Below the pieces are notes generated by a model that was not told the DNA's origin, ran no database searches, and saw only the letters and a program-made list of their open reading frames with translations. A DNA stretch of 64,000 nt, taken from Cyclobacteriaceae bacterium (GTDB lineage: Bacteria > Bacteroidota > Bacteroidia > Cytophagales > Cyclobacteriaceae). Both the position numbers and the translations under genes were made by a program. Below are positions 18,839 through 27,756 of the stretch, piece after piece; the first letter of the stretch is position 1, and each line of letters opens with the position of its first letter. Location of the stretch: contig JAHCHY010000011.1 in the NCBI GenBank assembly GCA_026129485.1, forward strand, positions 62,001-126,000, in the 5' to 3' direction.

Positions 18839-19052
18839 TGGGAAAGAGCTTGGTCTAATACGATTGAAACTTCAACACTATAAAGATAAGGGTTCCATCG
18901 ATCTGCTCTTCCGTTGTTTTCATTCGATAAGGCCGAAATTCTTACATGGTTTAGAACCCAATCTCAAGCCAGAGAGGAAATCAGAATTTTGCAACCTGAA
19001 GAAGATGCCGGAGGGGTGAACAGCAGGAGGTACATAACCTACATAGATGTTC

Positions 19053-19090
19053 AAAAAAATAGTAGCCTTTGTAAAGGGGCGACTATTTTT
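19053..19090. terminator. Hairpin terminator after the R/N-rich secreted protein gene
   Basis: Perfect 9-base arms AAAAATAGT / ACTATTTTT enclose a GC-rich inner stem-loop. T-runs flank it on both strands, so it can stop the minus-strand gene that ends at 19108. Confidence 0.7.
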
Positions 19091-19107
19091 CCCTCAATCA
19101 ACAATTC

Positions 19108-20358
19108 TTAATCTCTTCCTCTTTTACCGGATGACCCCGGGCTGGATTTTTGCTGCTGGCCACCGCTATTCGATTGCCTGGATTGACTTGGTGGGGCAAC
19201 CGTGGGCCGGGATTGCCGCGATTCCTGCCGAACCTCCGGCCTGTTATTTCCACCCGAACCTGAATTGTTCGAACGATTTTCGCGTGGTTGCTCAAACACC
19301 CGGTTATTCTGGTTTGTAGATCGTTCATTAGGGCTTCTGTTGGTGGCAGCGCTATTACTCTGTTCAGTAGTGCGCGGCCTCTCGTTCGCATTCGTGTTGC
19401 TTTCGTTGCGCCACCCTGTTGCTCCTGTATTGCGGCTATTATTTTCTTCCCTGTGCCCTTGATTCATACCCGGTCTTTCGCGGTTGTTATCGCGGCTATT
19501 CCATTCGCGTGAAGAAGTTCCGGTGCGATTGGTTGTATTCCGGTCGCGGGTGTAATCATAACGCGTGGTGCGATTATCGCGCGAGGTGTTGTTATCACGA
19601 CCGCGGGTTTCTCCGTACACCGTGCGCGTTGAACGATACGTAGTGATCTGCTCGCGATGACGATTGTACACGATTACCGATGCACTGCGATGCGGGTAAT
19701 AAACCTGGTGCGCATAGCGGATGCGGGGTGCATCGCAATACCTGTAGTAAGGTTGGTACACCGTCCAGCGTGGATAGTACACGATATAAGCAACCGGTCT
19801 CCAGGGGCGCCACCAGAAAGGTCTGTAGTCCCAATACCAGGGCGAAACCCAGGGTGAGTAAAACGGGCTATATATATATTGTACACTGGGCCATGTCCAC
19901 ACGTTAACAACAGTTCGGGTTGTAGTGGTGCCGGCATTTACTCGTACTTCTGATGTGGGCTCAATGATGGTTTCAATACCATATACATCAGGATCACCGG
20001 TAATCTGCAACACAGCTTTTCCATCCGCAAGTTTCTCCAGCGAGATAACGGCTATATCCTGAAACTCACGGGCTGAGATAACAGCCTGTAAGGTAAAGGT
20101 GTGAATGTTGCCTTTGTTACGATCGATAACCCGAATGTAATCGGTGTAACCATCGCCATTCAGGTCGAGGTTATTCACTTCCGATTCCGGCAGGTTGAGC
20201 AAGCGTTCGAATTCTTCAGGCGAAGCGGATTTTTTGAATAATTCGAGCGCACCTTCCAGGCTGAAATTATCGCCTGGCACTTCTTCGCGGTCTTGCGCAT
20301 GCAAAGTTCCCACACCGAGGAACAACAGCACGATAGTTTTCATCCAAAGCGTTTTCAT
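19108..20358 (-). CDS. Secreted protein with an EF-hand-like loop and an Arg/Asn/Ser-rich tail, unknown function
   Basis: A 416-residue protein with a signal peptide (ends LHAQ at residue 22). A loop DLNGDGYTDYIRV at residues 65-77 resembles an EF-hand or dockerin-like calcium site. The middle part (about 150-230) is very rich in tryptophan, tyrosine and proline (for example SPFYSPWVSPWYWDYRPFWW). The last 180 residues are low-complexity arginine, asparagine, serine and threonine. The pattern suggests a surface or periplasmic protein with a disordered basic tail. I do not recognise a named family with confidence. Confidence 0.72.
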   Translation of the reverse strand: MKTLWMKTIVLLFLGVGTLHAQDREEVPGDNFSLEGALELFKKSASPEEFERLLNLPESEVNNLDLNGDGYTDYIRVIDRNKGNIHTFTLQAVISAREFQDIAVISLEKLADGKAVLQITGDPDVYGIETIIEPTSEVRVNAGTTTTRTVVNVWTWPSVQYIYSPFYSPWVSPWYWDYRPFWWRPWRPVAYIVYYPRWTVYQPYYRYCDAPRIRYAHQVYYPHRSASVIVYNRHREQITTYRSTRTVYGETRGRDNNTSRDNRTTRYDYTRDRNTTNRTGTSSREWNSRDNNRERPGMNQGHREENNSRNTGATGWRNESNTNANERPRTTEQSNSAATNRSPNERSTNQNNRVFEQPRENRSNNSGSGGNNRPEVRQESRQSRPTVAPPSQSRQSNSGGQQQKSSPGSSGKRGRD

Positions 20359-20516
20359 AGCGTTTTTGTTTTATTATAAGTATACGCAGGATAAGACAAA
20401 GGGTGGGCCAGAATACGGTATTGGCATAACTACCCGAAGTGCTCGTACTTTCTGGTTGTATTTCAGGACATTCTTGTGCTGAAAGGCTAAACCGTTTATT
20501 TTTAGCTGTTCTAAAA

Positions 20517-20945
20517 ATGAAACGCACTATTTTTTTATACGGACTGGCGCTTGCTGCGCTGGTGCTGCTAATGAAATACCTCGAGTATCAGTTCATGGTT
20601 CGGGCGCTGTCATCGGAGTTTTACATCGGCATGATAGCGCTTGGCTTTACCGTGCTGGGCGTTTGGGTAGGGTTGAAGCTTACCACCAAAAAGGTGGTAA
20701 CCGTGCACACAGGGCCGGAGTTTGTGCTGAATGAAGCAACTTTGCAAAGGCTGGGCATTAGCAAACGCGAGCACGAAGTGCTGGGGCTTATGGCCAAAGG
20801 ATTAACCAACCAGCAGATAGCCGATAAACTTTTTGTGTCGCTCAACACGGTTAAAACCCACAGCTCCAACCTTTTTCTGAAACTGGAAGTGAGCCGCAGA
20901 ACCCAGGCCATCAGCAAGGGTAAAGAATTACGGTTGATTCCATAG
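20517..20945 (+). CDS. Membrane-anchored LuxR-type transcriptional regulator
   Basis: A 142-residue protein. Two hydrophobic helices (about residues 6-22 and 36-53) are followed by a LuxR-type helix-turn-helix (SKREHEVLGLMAKGLTNQQI, then ADKLFVSLNTVKTHSSNLF). I chose the ATG at 20517 because the open frame upstream (from 20439) has no sensible extension. A receiver domain is absent, so the protein is a DNA-binding domain tied to the inner membrane, a layout seen in other Bacteroidota. Its signal and targets are unknown. A perfect inverted repeat follows its stop. Confidence 0.8.
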   Translation: MKRTIFLYGLALAALVLLMKYLEYQFMVRALSSEFYIGMIALGFTVLGVWVGLKLTTKKVVTVHTGPEFVLNEATLQRLGISKREHEVLGLMAKGLTNQQIADKLFVSLNTVKTHSSNLFLKLEVSRRTQAISKGKELRLIP

Positions 20946-20950
20946 TTGCC

Positions 20951-20978
20951 GGTTACCGGTAACAAGTAACCGGTAACC
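20951..20978. other. Perfect 10-bp inverted repeat after the LuxR-type gene
   Basis: GGTTACCGGT / ACCGGTAACC with an 8-base spacer, starting six bases after the stop. It has no T-run, so it may be an mRNA-stabilising hairpin, a weak terminator or a binding site. Confidence 0.6.
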
Positions 20979-21091
20979 ATAAGATTGACTCCTACTTTCG
21001 GTTGATTCCCCTATATTTCTATCAAATCACCTGTTCGGGTGAAGGATTCTGAGCCGGTTTAGCATTGGTTTGAGCAAAAAATGAAAAGCGT

Positions 21092-21177
21092 ATGAAATGG
21101 CCATGCAACCGTTTTGCACCAACCTCAAATGATTATTTAGCCATTCCATGCGACCTTAATCAAAAAATTATAAACAC
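21092..21177 (+). repeat. Shared 5' leader element, copy 2 (before the DUF4199 gene)
   Basis: An 86-nt leader starting ATGAAATGGCCATGC and ending directly at the ATG of the DUF4199 gene. The ends form a stem (ATGAAATGGC with GCCATTCCAT, one mismatch). The 3' part holds CTTAATCAAAAAATTATAA. It also contains a 29-codon open frame whose TGA stop overlaps the gene's ATG. It is about 80% identical to copy 5. Confidence 0.75.
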
Positions 21178-21735
21178 ATGAAAAAAATCACCCTGATCTA
21201 CGGACTTATTGCAGGTACAATTGTGGCCGCCATGATGTTCATTACCATACCCATGTATAAAAACGGCACCCTTAGCTTTGACCATGGCGAGCTGGTGGGC
21301 TACACCACTATGGTTATCGCCTTGTCTATGGTTTTTTTTGGAATCAAATCCTATCGCGACAATCAAGCAAAGGGCGTTATATCGTTTGGTGCCGGATTTA
21401 AGGTGGGCATTCTTATTACCCTTGTTGCTTCCGTTATGTACGGTCTTGCGTGGGAAGTATCATATCATTCCATAGGAGATGAATTCATGAAAAAAATGAA
21501 TGAGCATCAAATTAACGAAATGAAAGCAGAAAGCGCGACAGAACAGGAGCTGGAGAAAGCGATAAAGCAATGGGAAAGCTTTGGCGAGCTGTATAAGAAC
21601 CCGTTATTCCGTTTTGCTTTCACGATGTTTGTCGAAATTTTTCCTGTCGGACTTGTTATCTCCCTGATCAGTGCCGGCCTTTTACGCAAAAAGGAATTCC
21701 TTCCTTCACCTGGTTTGAGTAATTCAAAATCTTAA
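21178..21735 (+). CDS. DUF4199-family membrane protein
   Basis: A 185-residue inner-membrane protein with four hydrophobic helices (about residues 6-23, 38-54, 70-90 and 145-165). A charged amphipathic segment between the last two helices (EQELEKAIKQWESFGELYKN) is typical of DUF4199 proteins, which occur widely in Bacteroidota with no known function. It is the first gene of an operon with a VOC protein, a DUF1801 protein and a second VOC protein, and it has the shared leader. Confidence 0.8.
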   Translation: MKKITLIYGLIAGTIVAAMMFITIPMYKNGTLSFDHGELVGYTTMVIALSMVFFGIKSYRDNQAKGVISFGAGFKVGILITLVASVMYGLAWEVSYHSIGDEFMKKMNEHQINEMKAESATEQELEKAIKQWESFGELYKNPLFRFAFTMFVEIFPVGLVISLISAGLLRKKEFLPSPGLSNSKS

Positions 21736-21744
21736 CAAAAAAAT

Positions 21745-22227
21745 ATGAAAAGGACGGTATTGATGCTCCTGGCGGTTGTAACATCATTTTCATTCGGATT
21801 TTACTCCAGGCCAGGTAAGCCGGCAGCAGGCGACCACGAAATAAAAAGCACACCCATGAAATTAGGAGCATTTTCAGTAAGCCTCAGTGTCAAGGACATT
21901 AACGCTTCAAAAAAATTTTACGAGCATTTGGGATTTACCGTATTGGGTGGCGATCTCAGGAAGAACTACCTCATTATGAAAAACGGAAATGCCTTGATAG
22001 GGTTGTTCCAGGGAATGTTTGAAGGCAACATCCTTACATTCAACCCGGGATGGGATGAAAGCGCTAATAATGTTGAACCTTTTGATGACGTAAGAAAAAT
22101 TCAGCAACACCTGAAGCGCAACGGGATCAAATTGAACACCGAAGCCGATGAAGCAACCACCGGCCCCGCGAGCTTTATGGTAACCGATCCGGACGGAAAC
22201 CTTATTTTGTTAGACCAACATCGTTAG
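21745..22227 (+). CDS. VOC-fold protein with an apparent signal peptide
   Basis: A 160-residue protein. A single vicinal-oxygen-chelate domain starts at about residue 40 (KLGAFSVSLSVKDINASKKF) and ends with the MVTDPDGNLILLDQ strand. The family includes glyoxalase I, dioxygenases and antibiotic-binding proteins, so no substrate can be named. It begins with a hydrophobic N-terminus (MKRTVLMLLAVVTSFSFGFY) that looks like an export signal, unusual for VOC proteins. Alternatively the true start is the in-frame ATG before KLGAF, giving a 123-residue cytoplasmic protein; the A-rich stretch before 21745 supports the longer form. Confidence 0.75.
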   Translation: MKRTVLMLLAVVTSFSFGFYSRPGKPAAGDHEIKSTPMKLGAFSVSLSVKDINASKKFYEHLGFTVLGGDLRKNYLIMKNGNALIGLFQGMFEGNILTFNPGWDESANNVEPFDDVRKIQQHLKRNGIKLNTEADEATTGPASFMVTDPDGNLILLDQHR

Positions 22228-22249
22228 GCGGCAATTTTTACAAGCAGGG

Positions 22250-22708
22250 ATGCAATCAAAAGCCAAAACCGTTGACGAATACATCGCAACCCTGCCCAAT
22301 GACCGGGCAGAAGTTATTGCGGCATTAAGATCAGCCATTAAGAAAAATCTCCCGAAAGGATTTGAAGAAACCATGCAGTATGGTATGATCAGCTATGTGG
22401 TGCCGCACAAACTGTACCCGGCCGGGTATCATACCAATCCGAAGGATGCCTTACCGTTTATGAGCATTGCCTCGCAAAAGAATCACATTGCCGTGTACCA
22501 CATGGCGGTGTACCAGGGAGCTTTGCACGATTGGCTTGTAAAAGAGTGGAAGAAGCACAGCGACAAGAAGCTGGACATAGGTAAATCGTGTATCCGGTTT
22601 AAGAAGCCAGAAGATGTGCCCGTAAAACTTTTTGGCGAACTGGCCTCGAAAATGAAGCCGCAAGAGTGGATCAATATTTATGAAGAAACAAAAAAGAAAA
22701 TAAAATGA
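22250..22708 (+). CDS. DUF1801-family protein
   Basis: A 152-residue protein with the DUF1801/YdhG-like pattern: TVDEYIATLPNDRAEVIAAL near the start, EETMQYGMISYVVP in the middle and CIRFKKPEDVP near the end. Members are small cytoplasmic proteins of unknown role, often near glyoxalase-type proteins as here. It overlaps the next VOC gene by four bases (ATGA). Confidence 0.8.
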   Translation: MQSKAKTVDEYIATLPNDRAEVIAALRSAIKKNLPKGFEETMQYGMISYVVPHKLYPAGYHTNPKDALPFMSIASQKNHIAVYHMAVYQGALHDWLVKEWKKHSDKKLDIGKSCIRFKKPEDVPVKLFGELASKMKPQEWINIYEETKKKIK

Positions 22709-23097
22709 AACGTGTTACAGGTTTGGGCGGAGTTTTCTTTAAAACCAAAGACCCGAATAAAATCAAAGCGTGGTATAAAAAGCATCTTGATCTTGCCGTT
22801 GACGAATACGGAGCTTCTTTCCGGTGGACCGATTTGAATGACAAAGACGCAAAAGTTCCGGCCTATACCGCCTGGAGCCCTTTCAAAGACGACACAAAGT
22901 ACTTTAGCCCAAGCGACAAGCCTTACATGTTTAATTACCGGGTGGAGAATCTTGTGGAGCTGCTGAAGGTATTGAAGGAAGAAGGTGTTCAGATCGTAGG
23001 TGAGATGGAGGAGCACCCGTATGGTAAGTTTGGCTGGATCATGGACCCGGAAGGGAACAAGATCGAATTATGGGAACCTAAAGACGATGGATTTTAA
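22705..23097 (+). CDS. VOC-family protein (glyoxalase/bleomycin-resistance fold)
   Basis: A 130-residue cytoplasmic VOC protein: RVTGLGGVFFKTKDPNKIKA forms the first half and MDPEGNKIELWEPKDD the last strand, where the second metal-binding glutamate normally lies. A single domain of this size would work as a dimer. The substrate is unknown; members detoxify methylglyoxal or bind antibiotics. It is translationally coupled to the DUF1801 gene and ends this operon. Confidence 0.82.
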   Translation: MKRVTGLGGVFFKTKDPNKIKAWYKKHLDLAVDEYGASFRWTDLNDKDAKVPAYTAWSPFKDDTKYFSPSDKPYMFNYRVENLVELLKVLKEEGVQIVGEMEEHPYGKFGWIMDPEGNKIELWEPKDDGF

Positions 23098-23198
23098 TTC
23101 CTTATACGCTTCCTGAGCCCAGCGCTGGAAGTTGCGCAATAGCCATAAGTCATTTTTCTGAAAAAAATTTTAATTCTTTCTGCTTAGAAAAAGCATAC

Positions 23199-24023
23199 TC
23201 ATTCATACTCTATCATCGTCAGCTCGCTTACAAAATTTTTCATTTCCGAATGTTGCTTTAAAAACTCGGAAGGAGCCAACCCTGAAAATTCTTTAAACTC
23301 CCGGGTAAAATGTGCCTGGTCGTAATAGCCTGTTGCAAGACCAATTTGCGTGAGTGAAAGTTGCCTTTCAAACCGCAGCAGGTTTACCGCTTTTTGAAAA
23401 CGCACTTTGCGGACAAAAAAGCCCATCGGCAGGCCGGTGGTTTCGAGGAAGCGTTGCTCAATTCTCCTCCGGGTAAAACCGATAGACGAAACAATGCTTT
23501 TAAAGCTTTCTGCTGTTGGATTTCTTACAATCGTTTTTGCAATCAATGACGAAATGGTATCGGGCTGATAGCTTTTCAGCTTATCAACTAAGTGCATTTC
23601 CAGCCGGGTTATCAGCGCTGTTTCATTTTTTGCATCAAGCAGCTTTTCCCGCAAGCAGTTTTTGTCTTCAATAGCATTTACATGCGTTACCTTGTCGGTA
23701 AATTCCTGCGCGGGAATATTGAACAGGAGCTTGCCCATCCACGGGTGCAGGCTTACGCCTATGCATTTTGCCTTTTGCGTGTAACTCAGCACAAACGGGC
23801 GGGTAAACTGGCCGGGATAAAGGCTGTCGGGCTGAATGAATTCCGGATGCCGGTCAACCATTTTCATTTGCGGGGCATTCAGCAAATTAAAGATCAGCTC
23901 AAACGATCCAAAGGGAAACAGCAGTTGGGAAAACGGAATGTCATCCCCGTTTACGTCAAACACCCAGTAGCATCTTACATAAGGCTGCAGGGCAGGCGAG
24001 GGTATGATTTTCCTGAACTCCAT
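23199..24023 (-). CDS. AraC-family transcriptional regulator
   Basis: A 274-residue regulator. The N-terminal part (MEFRKIIPSPALQPYVRCYW, then VFDVNGDDIP) is the DUF6597-like sensor region common in Bacteroidota AraC proteins. The C-terminal part (about residues 165-265) is a double helix-turn-helix with SIGFTRRRIEQRFLETTGLP and IGLATGYYDQAHFTREFKEF. I chose the ATG at 24023; an ATG 15 codons upstream (24068) is possible. It is divergent from the secreted protein gene at 24072 with only 48 bases between them, so it may control that gene, its own gene, or the VOC operon it faces. Confidence 0.85.
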   Translation of the reverse strand: MEFRKIIPSPALQPYVRCYWVFDVNGDDIPFSQLLFPFGSFELIFNLLNAPQMKMVDRHPEFIQPDSLYPGQFTRPFVLSYTQKAKCIGVSLHPWMGKLLFNIPAQEFTDKVTHVNAIEDKNCLREKLLDAKNETALITRLEMHLVDKLKSYQPDTISSLIAKTIVRNPTAESFKSIVSSIGFTRRRIEQRFLETTGLPMGFFVRKVRFQKAVNLLRFERQLSLTQIGLATGYYDQAHFTREFKEFSGLAPSEFLKQHSEMKNFVSELTMIEYE

Positions 24024-24071
24024 TTCGCTTTGATACAATTCGGACAAAGCAAAAGTAACGAAATTCACCCG

Positions 24072-24611
24072 ATGATTAGGGCAGATAAAATAACGAAGAT
24101 TACGGTATCGCTGTTCATACTGGCGTTTCCGTTCATGGTTAACGGGCAGGAATTAAGTCCTGGCGATTCAGCCATTGTAAAAGAAATCAAAGCCAAAACA
24201 TCGCAGATTTATGAGAACAGCGTTAAACCCAACTTTTATCTTACCAATCAAAAGCTGCAATCGGATAAAAACTTCGGCCTCAGCTTAGTTGCTTTCAAGA
24301 TCAATGATGCAGTAAGCAGGGTAATCAGCTCGTGCTTTACAAAACAAGGGCAGCTATCAACCGAATATTTTTTTGACGATGGGAAAGTAATATTCATCTA
24401 CCAAACCTTTGAATACTTTGATAAGTATAGTGCAAAAGGCACATGGAAAAATTTTAAGGGATTGACAGGGTGGGAATGCCGTTTTTATTATTTGGATGAC
24501 AAGCTGGTACATTATGAGCAAAACGGGCTGGATGCATCGCAGGTGGTTGTGAAAGCGAAACAAAACAAATCAGGTGCACATAATATACTAAACTACCTGG
24601 CTAAAAAATGA
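24072..24611 (+). CDS. Secreted protein of unknown function
   Basis: A 179-residue protein starting MIRADKITKITVSLFILAFP with a signal peptide that ends near NGQ (residue 26). The rest has many lysine and aromatic residues and predicted beta strands; I recognise no family. The start at 24072 is inside a longer open frame that runs back through the AraC gene on the other strand; the signal peptide fixes the choice. Its TGA stop touches the first base of the shared leader of the next gene. Confidence 0.6.
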   Translation: MIRADKITKITVSLFILAFPFMVNGQELSPGDSAIVKEIKAKTSQIYENSVKPNFYLTNQKLQSDKNFGLSLVAFKINDAVSRVISSCFTKQGQLSTEYFFDDGKVIFIYQTFEYFDKYSAKGTWKNFKGLTGWECRFYYLDDKLVHYEQNGLDASQVVVKAKQNKSGAHNILNYLAKK

Positions 24612-24714
24612 TGAAATGCCCATGTAAATGATTACACCAACCGAAAATATTTATCAGGACATTCCCTGTCTGCTGACAGGCAGGCATGTGACCTTAATCA
24701 AAAATTATAAACAC
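24611..24714 (+). repeat. Shared 5' leader element, copy 3 (before a lipoprotein gene)
   Basis: A 104-nt leader, starting ATGAAATGCCCATG at the stop of the previous gene and ending at the GTG start of the lipoprotein gene with CTTAATCAAAAATTATAA plus ACAC. It is 18 nt longer than copies 1, 2 and 5. The extra length falls in a hairpin CCTGTC-TGCT-GACAGG that belongs to a dispersed 20-bp repeat (see 46990). Confidence 0.65.
24665..24684. repeat. 20-bp dispersed repeat, copy 1
   Basis: CCTGTCTGCTGACAGGCAGG. Its reverse complement differs from the sequence at 46990-47009 at two of 20 positions. It forms a hairpin inside leader copy 3. Confidence 0.6.
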
Positions 24715-25707
24715 GTGAAACTCATGTGCATACTTTTATTCATAATATCCTTTTTTTCAGCATGCAACAGCCCTGATAAAGTCGCTGTAATTAAGAATTT
24801 TCTGGATGCGAGGGAAAAAAGAGATAGTGCAGCCTATATGCAATATGTAGCCCCGGGTATGCGGATATGGTATACTGAGAAATCGGGAGAAGGGCAAAAA
24901 TGGAACCCTAACAGCGCATGGACAAAGTGGGATGAGTATTTTAAATCTGAAAAATCTTACGGAGAATTTTCAACAGACAGTAATTCCGTTTCCGTTATCG
25001 TTATGGAAACCAACGAACTTTTTAGACTCATTGAACGCAAACCTGCCCCTGTTCAACTTACATGGTGGCTGAATAAAGAAAATAAAATTGAAGGTTACTT
25101 AGTAAAGTCCCTGGCGGACGCCACACATACCGACAGGCTGGATGAATTTGCAGCATGGGCAAGGAAAAACTACCCGGAGGAGTTGAACTACCTGATGCCA
25201 GGCGGGAACATCAACCCGGAAGAAGACAGGCCCGGACGGTGGGAAAAGATACTGAAAGAATGGCGGGCAACAATAACGCATGACTTGAGTTTTTTTGCAG
25301 GAAAATGGGAGTTTAAAATATGGTCTGCGGACAACAAATCCGATACGCCCGATTTCACCGCAGTATGGGTTCATGAAAAAGCATTGGACAGCGCGGAATG
25401 TTTTACCGGGCAGGTTCAGTATGAAGGCGGTATTTTCACCCGCGAAATGGTGGTGCGGAACAATACAACCCATGAATACGAAAGAATAGTTGCCACCAAT
25501 AACGGGGATTATTTCGTTTTAAAAACAAAAGGCTGGAACGGCAACAAGCTCACGTGGACAGGCACACAATATTCGGCAAGCGGAAAAACAGAACTGAAAG
25601 AAGAAATAGAAAGATCAGGCGAAAATAAATTTAAAGCAACGTTCTACGCTCTTGAAAACAACCAATGGGAATTAATGCAAACTGAAATTTTAACGAGAGT
25701 AAAATAA
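24715..25707 (+). CDS. Two-domain lipoprotein: SnoaL-like N-terminal part and lipocalin-like C-terminal part
   Basis: A 330-residue protein. The start is GTG at 24715, at the position where the other leader copies have ATG (an ATG three codons later is possible). The signal ends in the lipobox FFSAC. Residues about 25-130 resemble a SnoaL/NTF2-like alpha-beta cone (KVAVIKNFLDAREKRDSAAY). Residues about 190-325 begin FFAGKWEFKIWSADN and are strand-rich, like DUF1579/lipocalin-type proteins. Neither domain shows a clear active site. It is followed after 11 bases by the serine hydrolase, so it is probably in the same operon. Confidence 0.6.
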   Translation: MKLMCILLFIISFFSACNSPDKVAVIKNFLDAREKRDSAAYMQYVAPGMRIWYTEKSGEGQKWNPNSAWTKWDEYFKSEKSYGEFSTDSNSVSVIVMETNELFRLIERKPAPVQLTWWLNKENKIEGYLVKSLADATHTDRLDEFAAWARKNYPEELNYLMPGGNINPEEDRPGRWEKILKEWRATITHDLSFFAGKWEFKIWSADNKSDTPDFTAVWVHEKALDSAECFTGQVQYEGGIFTREMVVRNNTTHEYERIVATNNGDYFVLKTKGWNGNKLTWTGTQYSASGKTELKEEIERSGENKFKATFYALENNQWELMQTEILTRVK

Positions 25708-25718
25708 ATGCTCGTAAA

Positions 25719-27179
25719 ATGAGAAGAATACGATTATTGTCATTATTGATGCTCCTTTGTTATTACTCGTGTACGCAGAAAGGAAAGAACAATAACCCCG
25801 GATTCGACAATGCAACCGAAGAACGAATTGACCGCATTATTAGTAATCTGTTTGTAGAACCGCATCTTAACGGGGTTTATCAAAAAATAAACCTATACGA
25901 ACGCTTAAAATTCTATCATACCCCGGGCGTAAGTATTGCAGTTATTAATGATGGAAAAGTAGAATGGGCACGGGGTTTTGGCCTGAAAGAATACGGGGGA
26001 AAAGATACTGTTAATATTCACACACTGTTTCAGGCAGGATCTGTAAGCAAGCCTGTTTTTGCTTTACTTGTAATGAAACTTGTGCAGGAGGGCAGGATAG
26101 ATTTGGATACAGATGTGAACACCTATCTGAAAACCTGGAAAGTTCCTGGTAATGACGGATGGCAGCCAGTAGTAACGCTTCGCCAATTGTTGAGCCATAC
26201 CGCTGGTGCAACGGTACACGGCTTTCCCGGATATATGGAAGGTGAGGCTGTGCCAACACTTCAACAGGTATTGAATGGCGAAGCCCCTGCCAATACTTCG
26301 CCAGTAAAAATTACAAGTATGCCGGGTACAGTGCACAGGTATTCGGGAGGCGGATTCACAGCGGCTCAAGTTACCGTAATCGACCATATTGGAGAACCGT
26401 TGCCCCGAATTGCAAACCGTTACCTGTTTGAACCTTTGGGACTTTCGTTAAGCACCTATGAGCAACCCTTGCCACCGGGTAAAATAAAAAACAGCGCTGC
26501 GGGTCATACTAAAAAATACCTTCCGGTAAAAGGCAGATTTTATACCTATCCTGAAATGGCTGCTGCGGGCTTGTGGACAACACCCACAGAACTGGCTGCC
26601 ATTCTTATAGAGATAAACATGGCATTAAAGGACAGTTCTGCGGTTTTAGCGAAAGCTCCGGTCTCTGAAATGCTGACACCACAGCCTGTTGCAAATTATA
26701 TAGGAATAGGTTTTTATTTTGAAGGCAGCGGAGATGACCTTCGCATTCACCACGATGGATGGGATGAAGGATTTGTGGCACAATTTAAAATGTACGTTAA
26801 AGACGGCAAAGGGGCTGTTGTTATGCTTAATTCAAACGAAGGATATGATTTAATGGGAGAGATATTCAGGGCAATTGCCCATGAATACGACTGGCCCGGT
26901 TATCTTCCCCCACAGGAAAACATTATCAGGAATAGTCGTGAACATAATGCTTTAACCGGAACATATTACGATGAAGCCGGCAACCATGTCCGTATCACAG
27001 GAGATAATGAAATGTATCTTGTATATAATAATCAAAACCCCATGCGGCTGCAAATGACCAAAGCCGGTCATTTTGTTTCACCGGTTATTAATATGGCCGT
27101 AACGTTTGATGAACAAGCCGGTAAACTAACGCTTCGGCAGGGCTGGAATCAAAAATTGTTCAAACGAAAAAATAATTGA
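25719..27179 (+). CDS. Serine hydrolase of the class C beta-lactamase/DD-peptidase fold, lipoprotein
   Basis: A 486-residue protein with a lipoprotein-type signal ending YYSC (residue 18). The catalytic S-x-x-K is SVSK (S108, K111) and the second motif Y-x-G/N is YSGGG; the third is near HHDGWDEG. The last 90 residues form an extra lipocalin-like domain, as in many Bacteroidota serine hydrolases. Despite the name, such proteins are mostly peptidases or esterases of unknown substrate. It follows the two-domain lipoprotein. A second protein of this family lies at 35765. Confidence 0.85.
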   Translation: MRRIRLLSLLMLLCYYSCTQKGKNNNPGFDNATEERIDRIISNLFVEPHLNGVYQKINLYERLKFYHTPGVSIAVINDGKVEWARGFGLKEYGGKDTVNIHTLFQAGSVSKPVFALLVMKLVQEGRIDLDTDVNTYLKTWKVPGNDGWQPVVTLRQLLSHTAGATVHGFPGYMEGEAVPTLQQVLNGEAPANTSPVKITSMPGTVHRYSGGGFTAAQVTVIDHIGEPLPRIANRYLFEPLGLSLSTYEQPLPPGKIKNSAAGHTKKYLPVKGRFYTYPEMAAAGLWTTPTELAAILIEINMALKDSSAVLAKAPVSEMLTPQPVANYIGIGFYFEGSGDDLRIHHDGWDEGFVAQFKMYVKDGKGAVVMLNSNEGYDLMGEIFRAIAHEYDWPGYLPPQENIIRNSREHNALTGTYYDEAGNHVRITGDNEMYLVYNNQNPMRLQMTKAGHFVSPVINMAVTFDEQAGKLTLRQGWNQKLFKRKNN

Positions 27180-27221
27180 TGTAAACAGGATTTTAATAAG
27201 CAACAAATAAACACTGTTAAA

Positions 27222-27719
27222 ATGAAAAGAATAAAATTGTTACTCTTGCTGATATTGTTTTCCTGCTATGCTCATGCGCAGGAAAATTCAAACGATATTC
27301 TTAACAAACTAAACGGGAACTGGAGCGCGAAAGGCGCTGCCTTTGGGATGCCCGCTACCATTACCATGAGCTGGTTGCCTGCGCTGGAAGGAAAGTTCCA
27401 TCAACTCAACTACAAAATGCTGATGACAGGCAAAGACGGCAATCTTATGGTGTTTGAAGGCGCTGCATTTTATAAACGTTTGAGTGAAAATTCATTCACA
27501 GCAACGTGGTTTGATTCGCAGGGCAACATGCACCCGATCACCGCCAGCAGCGATGCCACAACGCTTACTTCACTTTGGGGCACACCCGAAACCCAGCAAG
27601 GCAAGACTACTTACCGGTTTGTCAGCAACAACGAAGTAGAGGTTACGGATTATGTCATGAAGAAAGACGGAACGTGGAGCAAGTTCAACCAGAATACACT
27701 GGCAAGGGATAAGGATTGA
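27222..27719 (+). CDS. Secreted DUF1579/DUF6265-like protein
   Basis: A 165-residue exported protein with a signal peptide ending HAQ (residue 20). The mature part starts LNGNWSAKGAAFGMPATITM and is strand-rich, with the layout of small lipocalin-like proteins of the DUF1579 or DUF6265 groups. It resembles the C-terminal domain of the lipoprotein at 24715. Function unknown. It is the last gene of the plus-strand group and ends 38 bases before the convergent DUF5615 gene. Confidence 0.6.
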   Translation: MKRIKLLLLLILFSCYAHAQENSNDILNKLNGNWSAKGAAFGMPATITMSWLPALEGKFHQLNYKMLMTGKDGNLMVFEGAAFYKRLSENSFTATWFDSQGNMHPITASSDATTLTSLWGTPETQQGKTTYRFVSNNEVEVTDYVMKKDGTWSKFNQNTLARDKD

Positions 27720-27756
27720 TTTGTGGTTTTCGGAGTAGTGAAGTTAGTCAGGTTGT

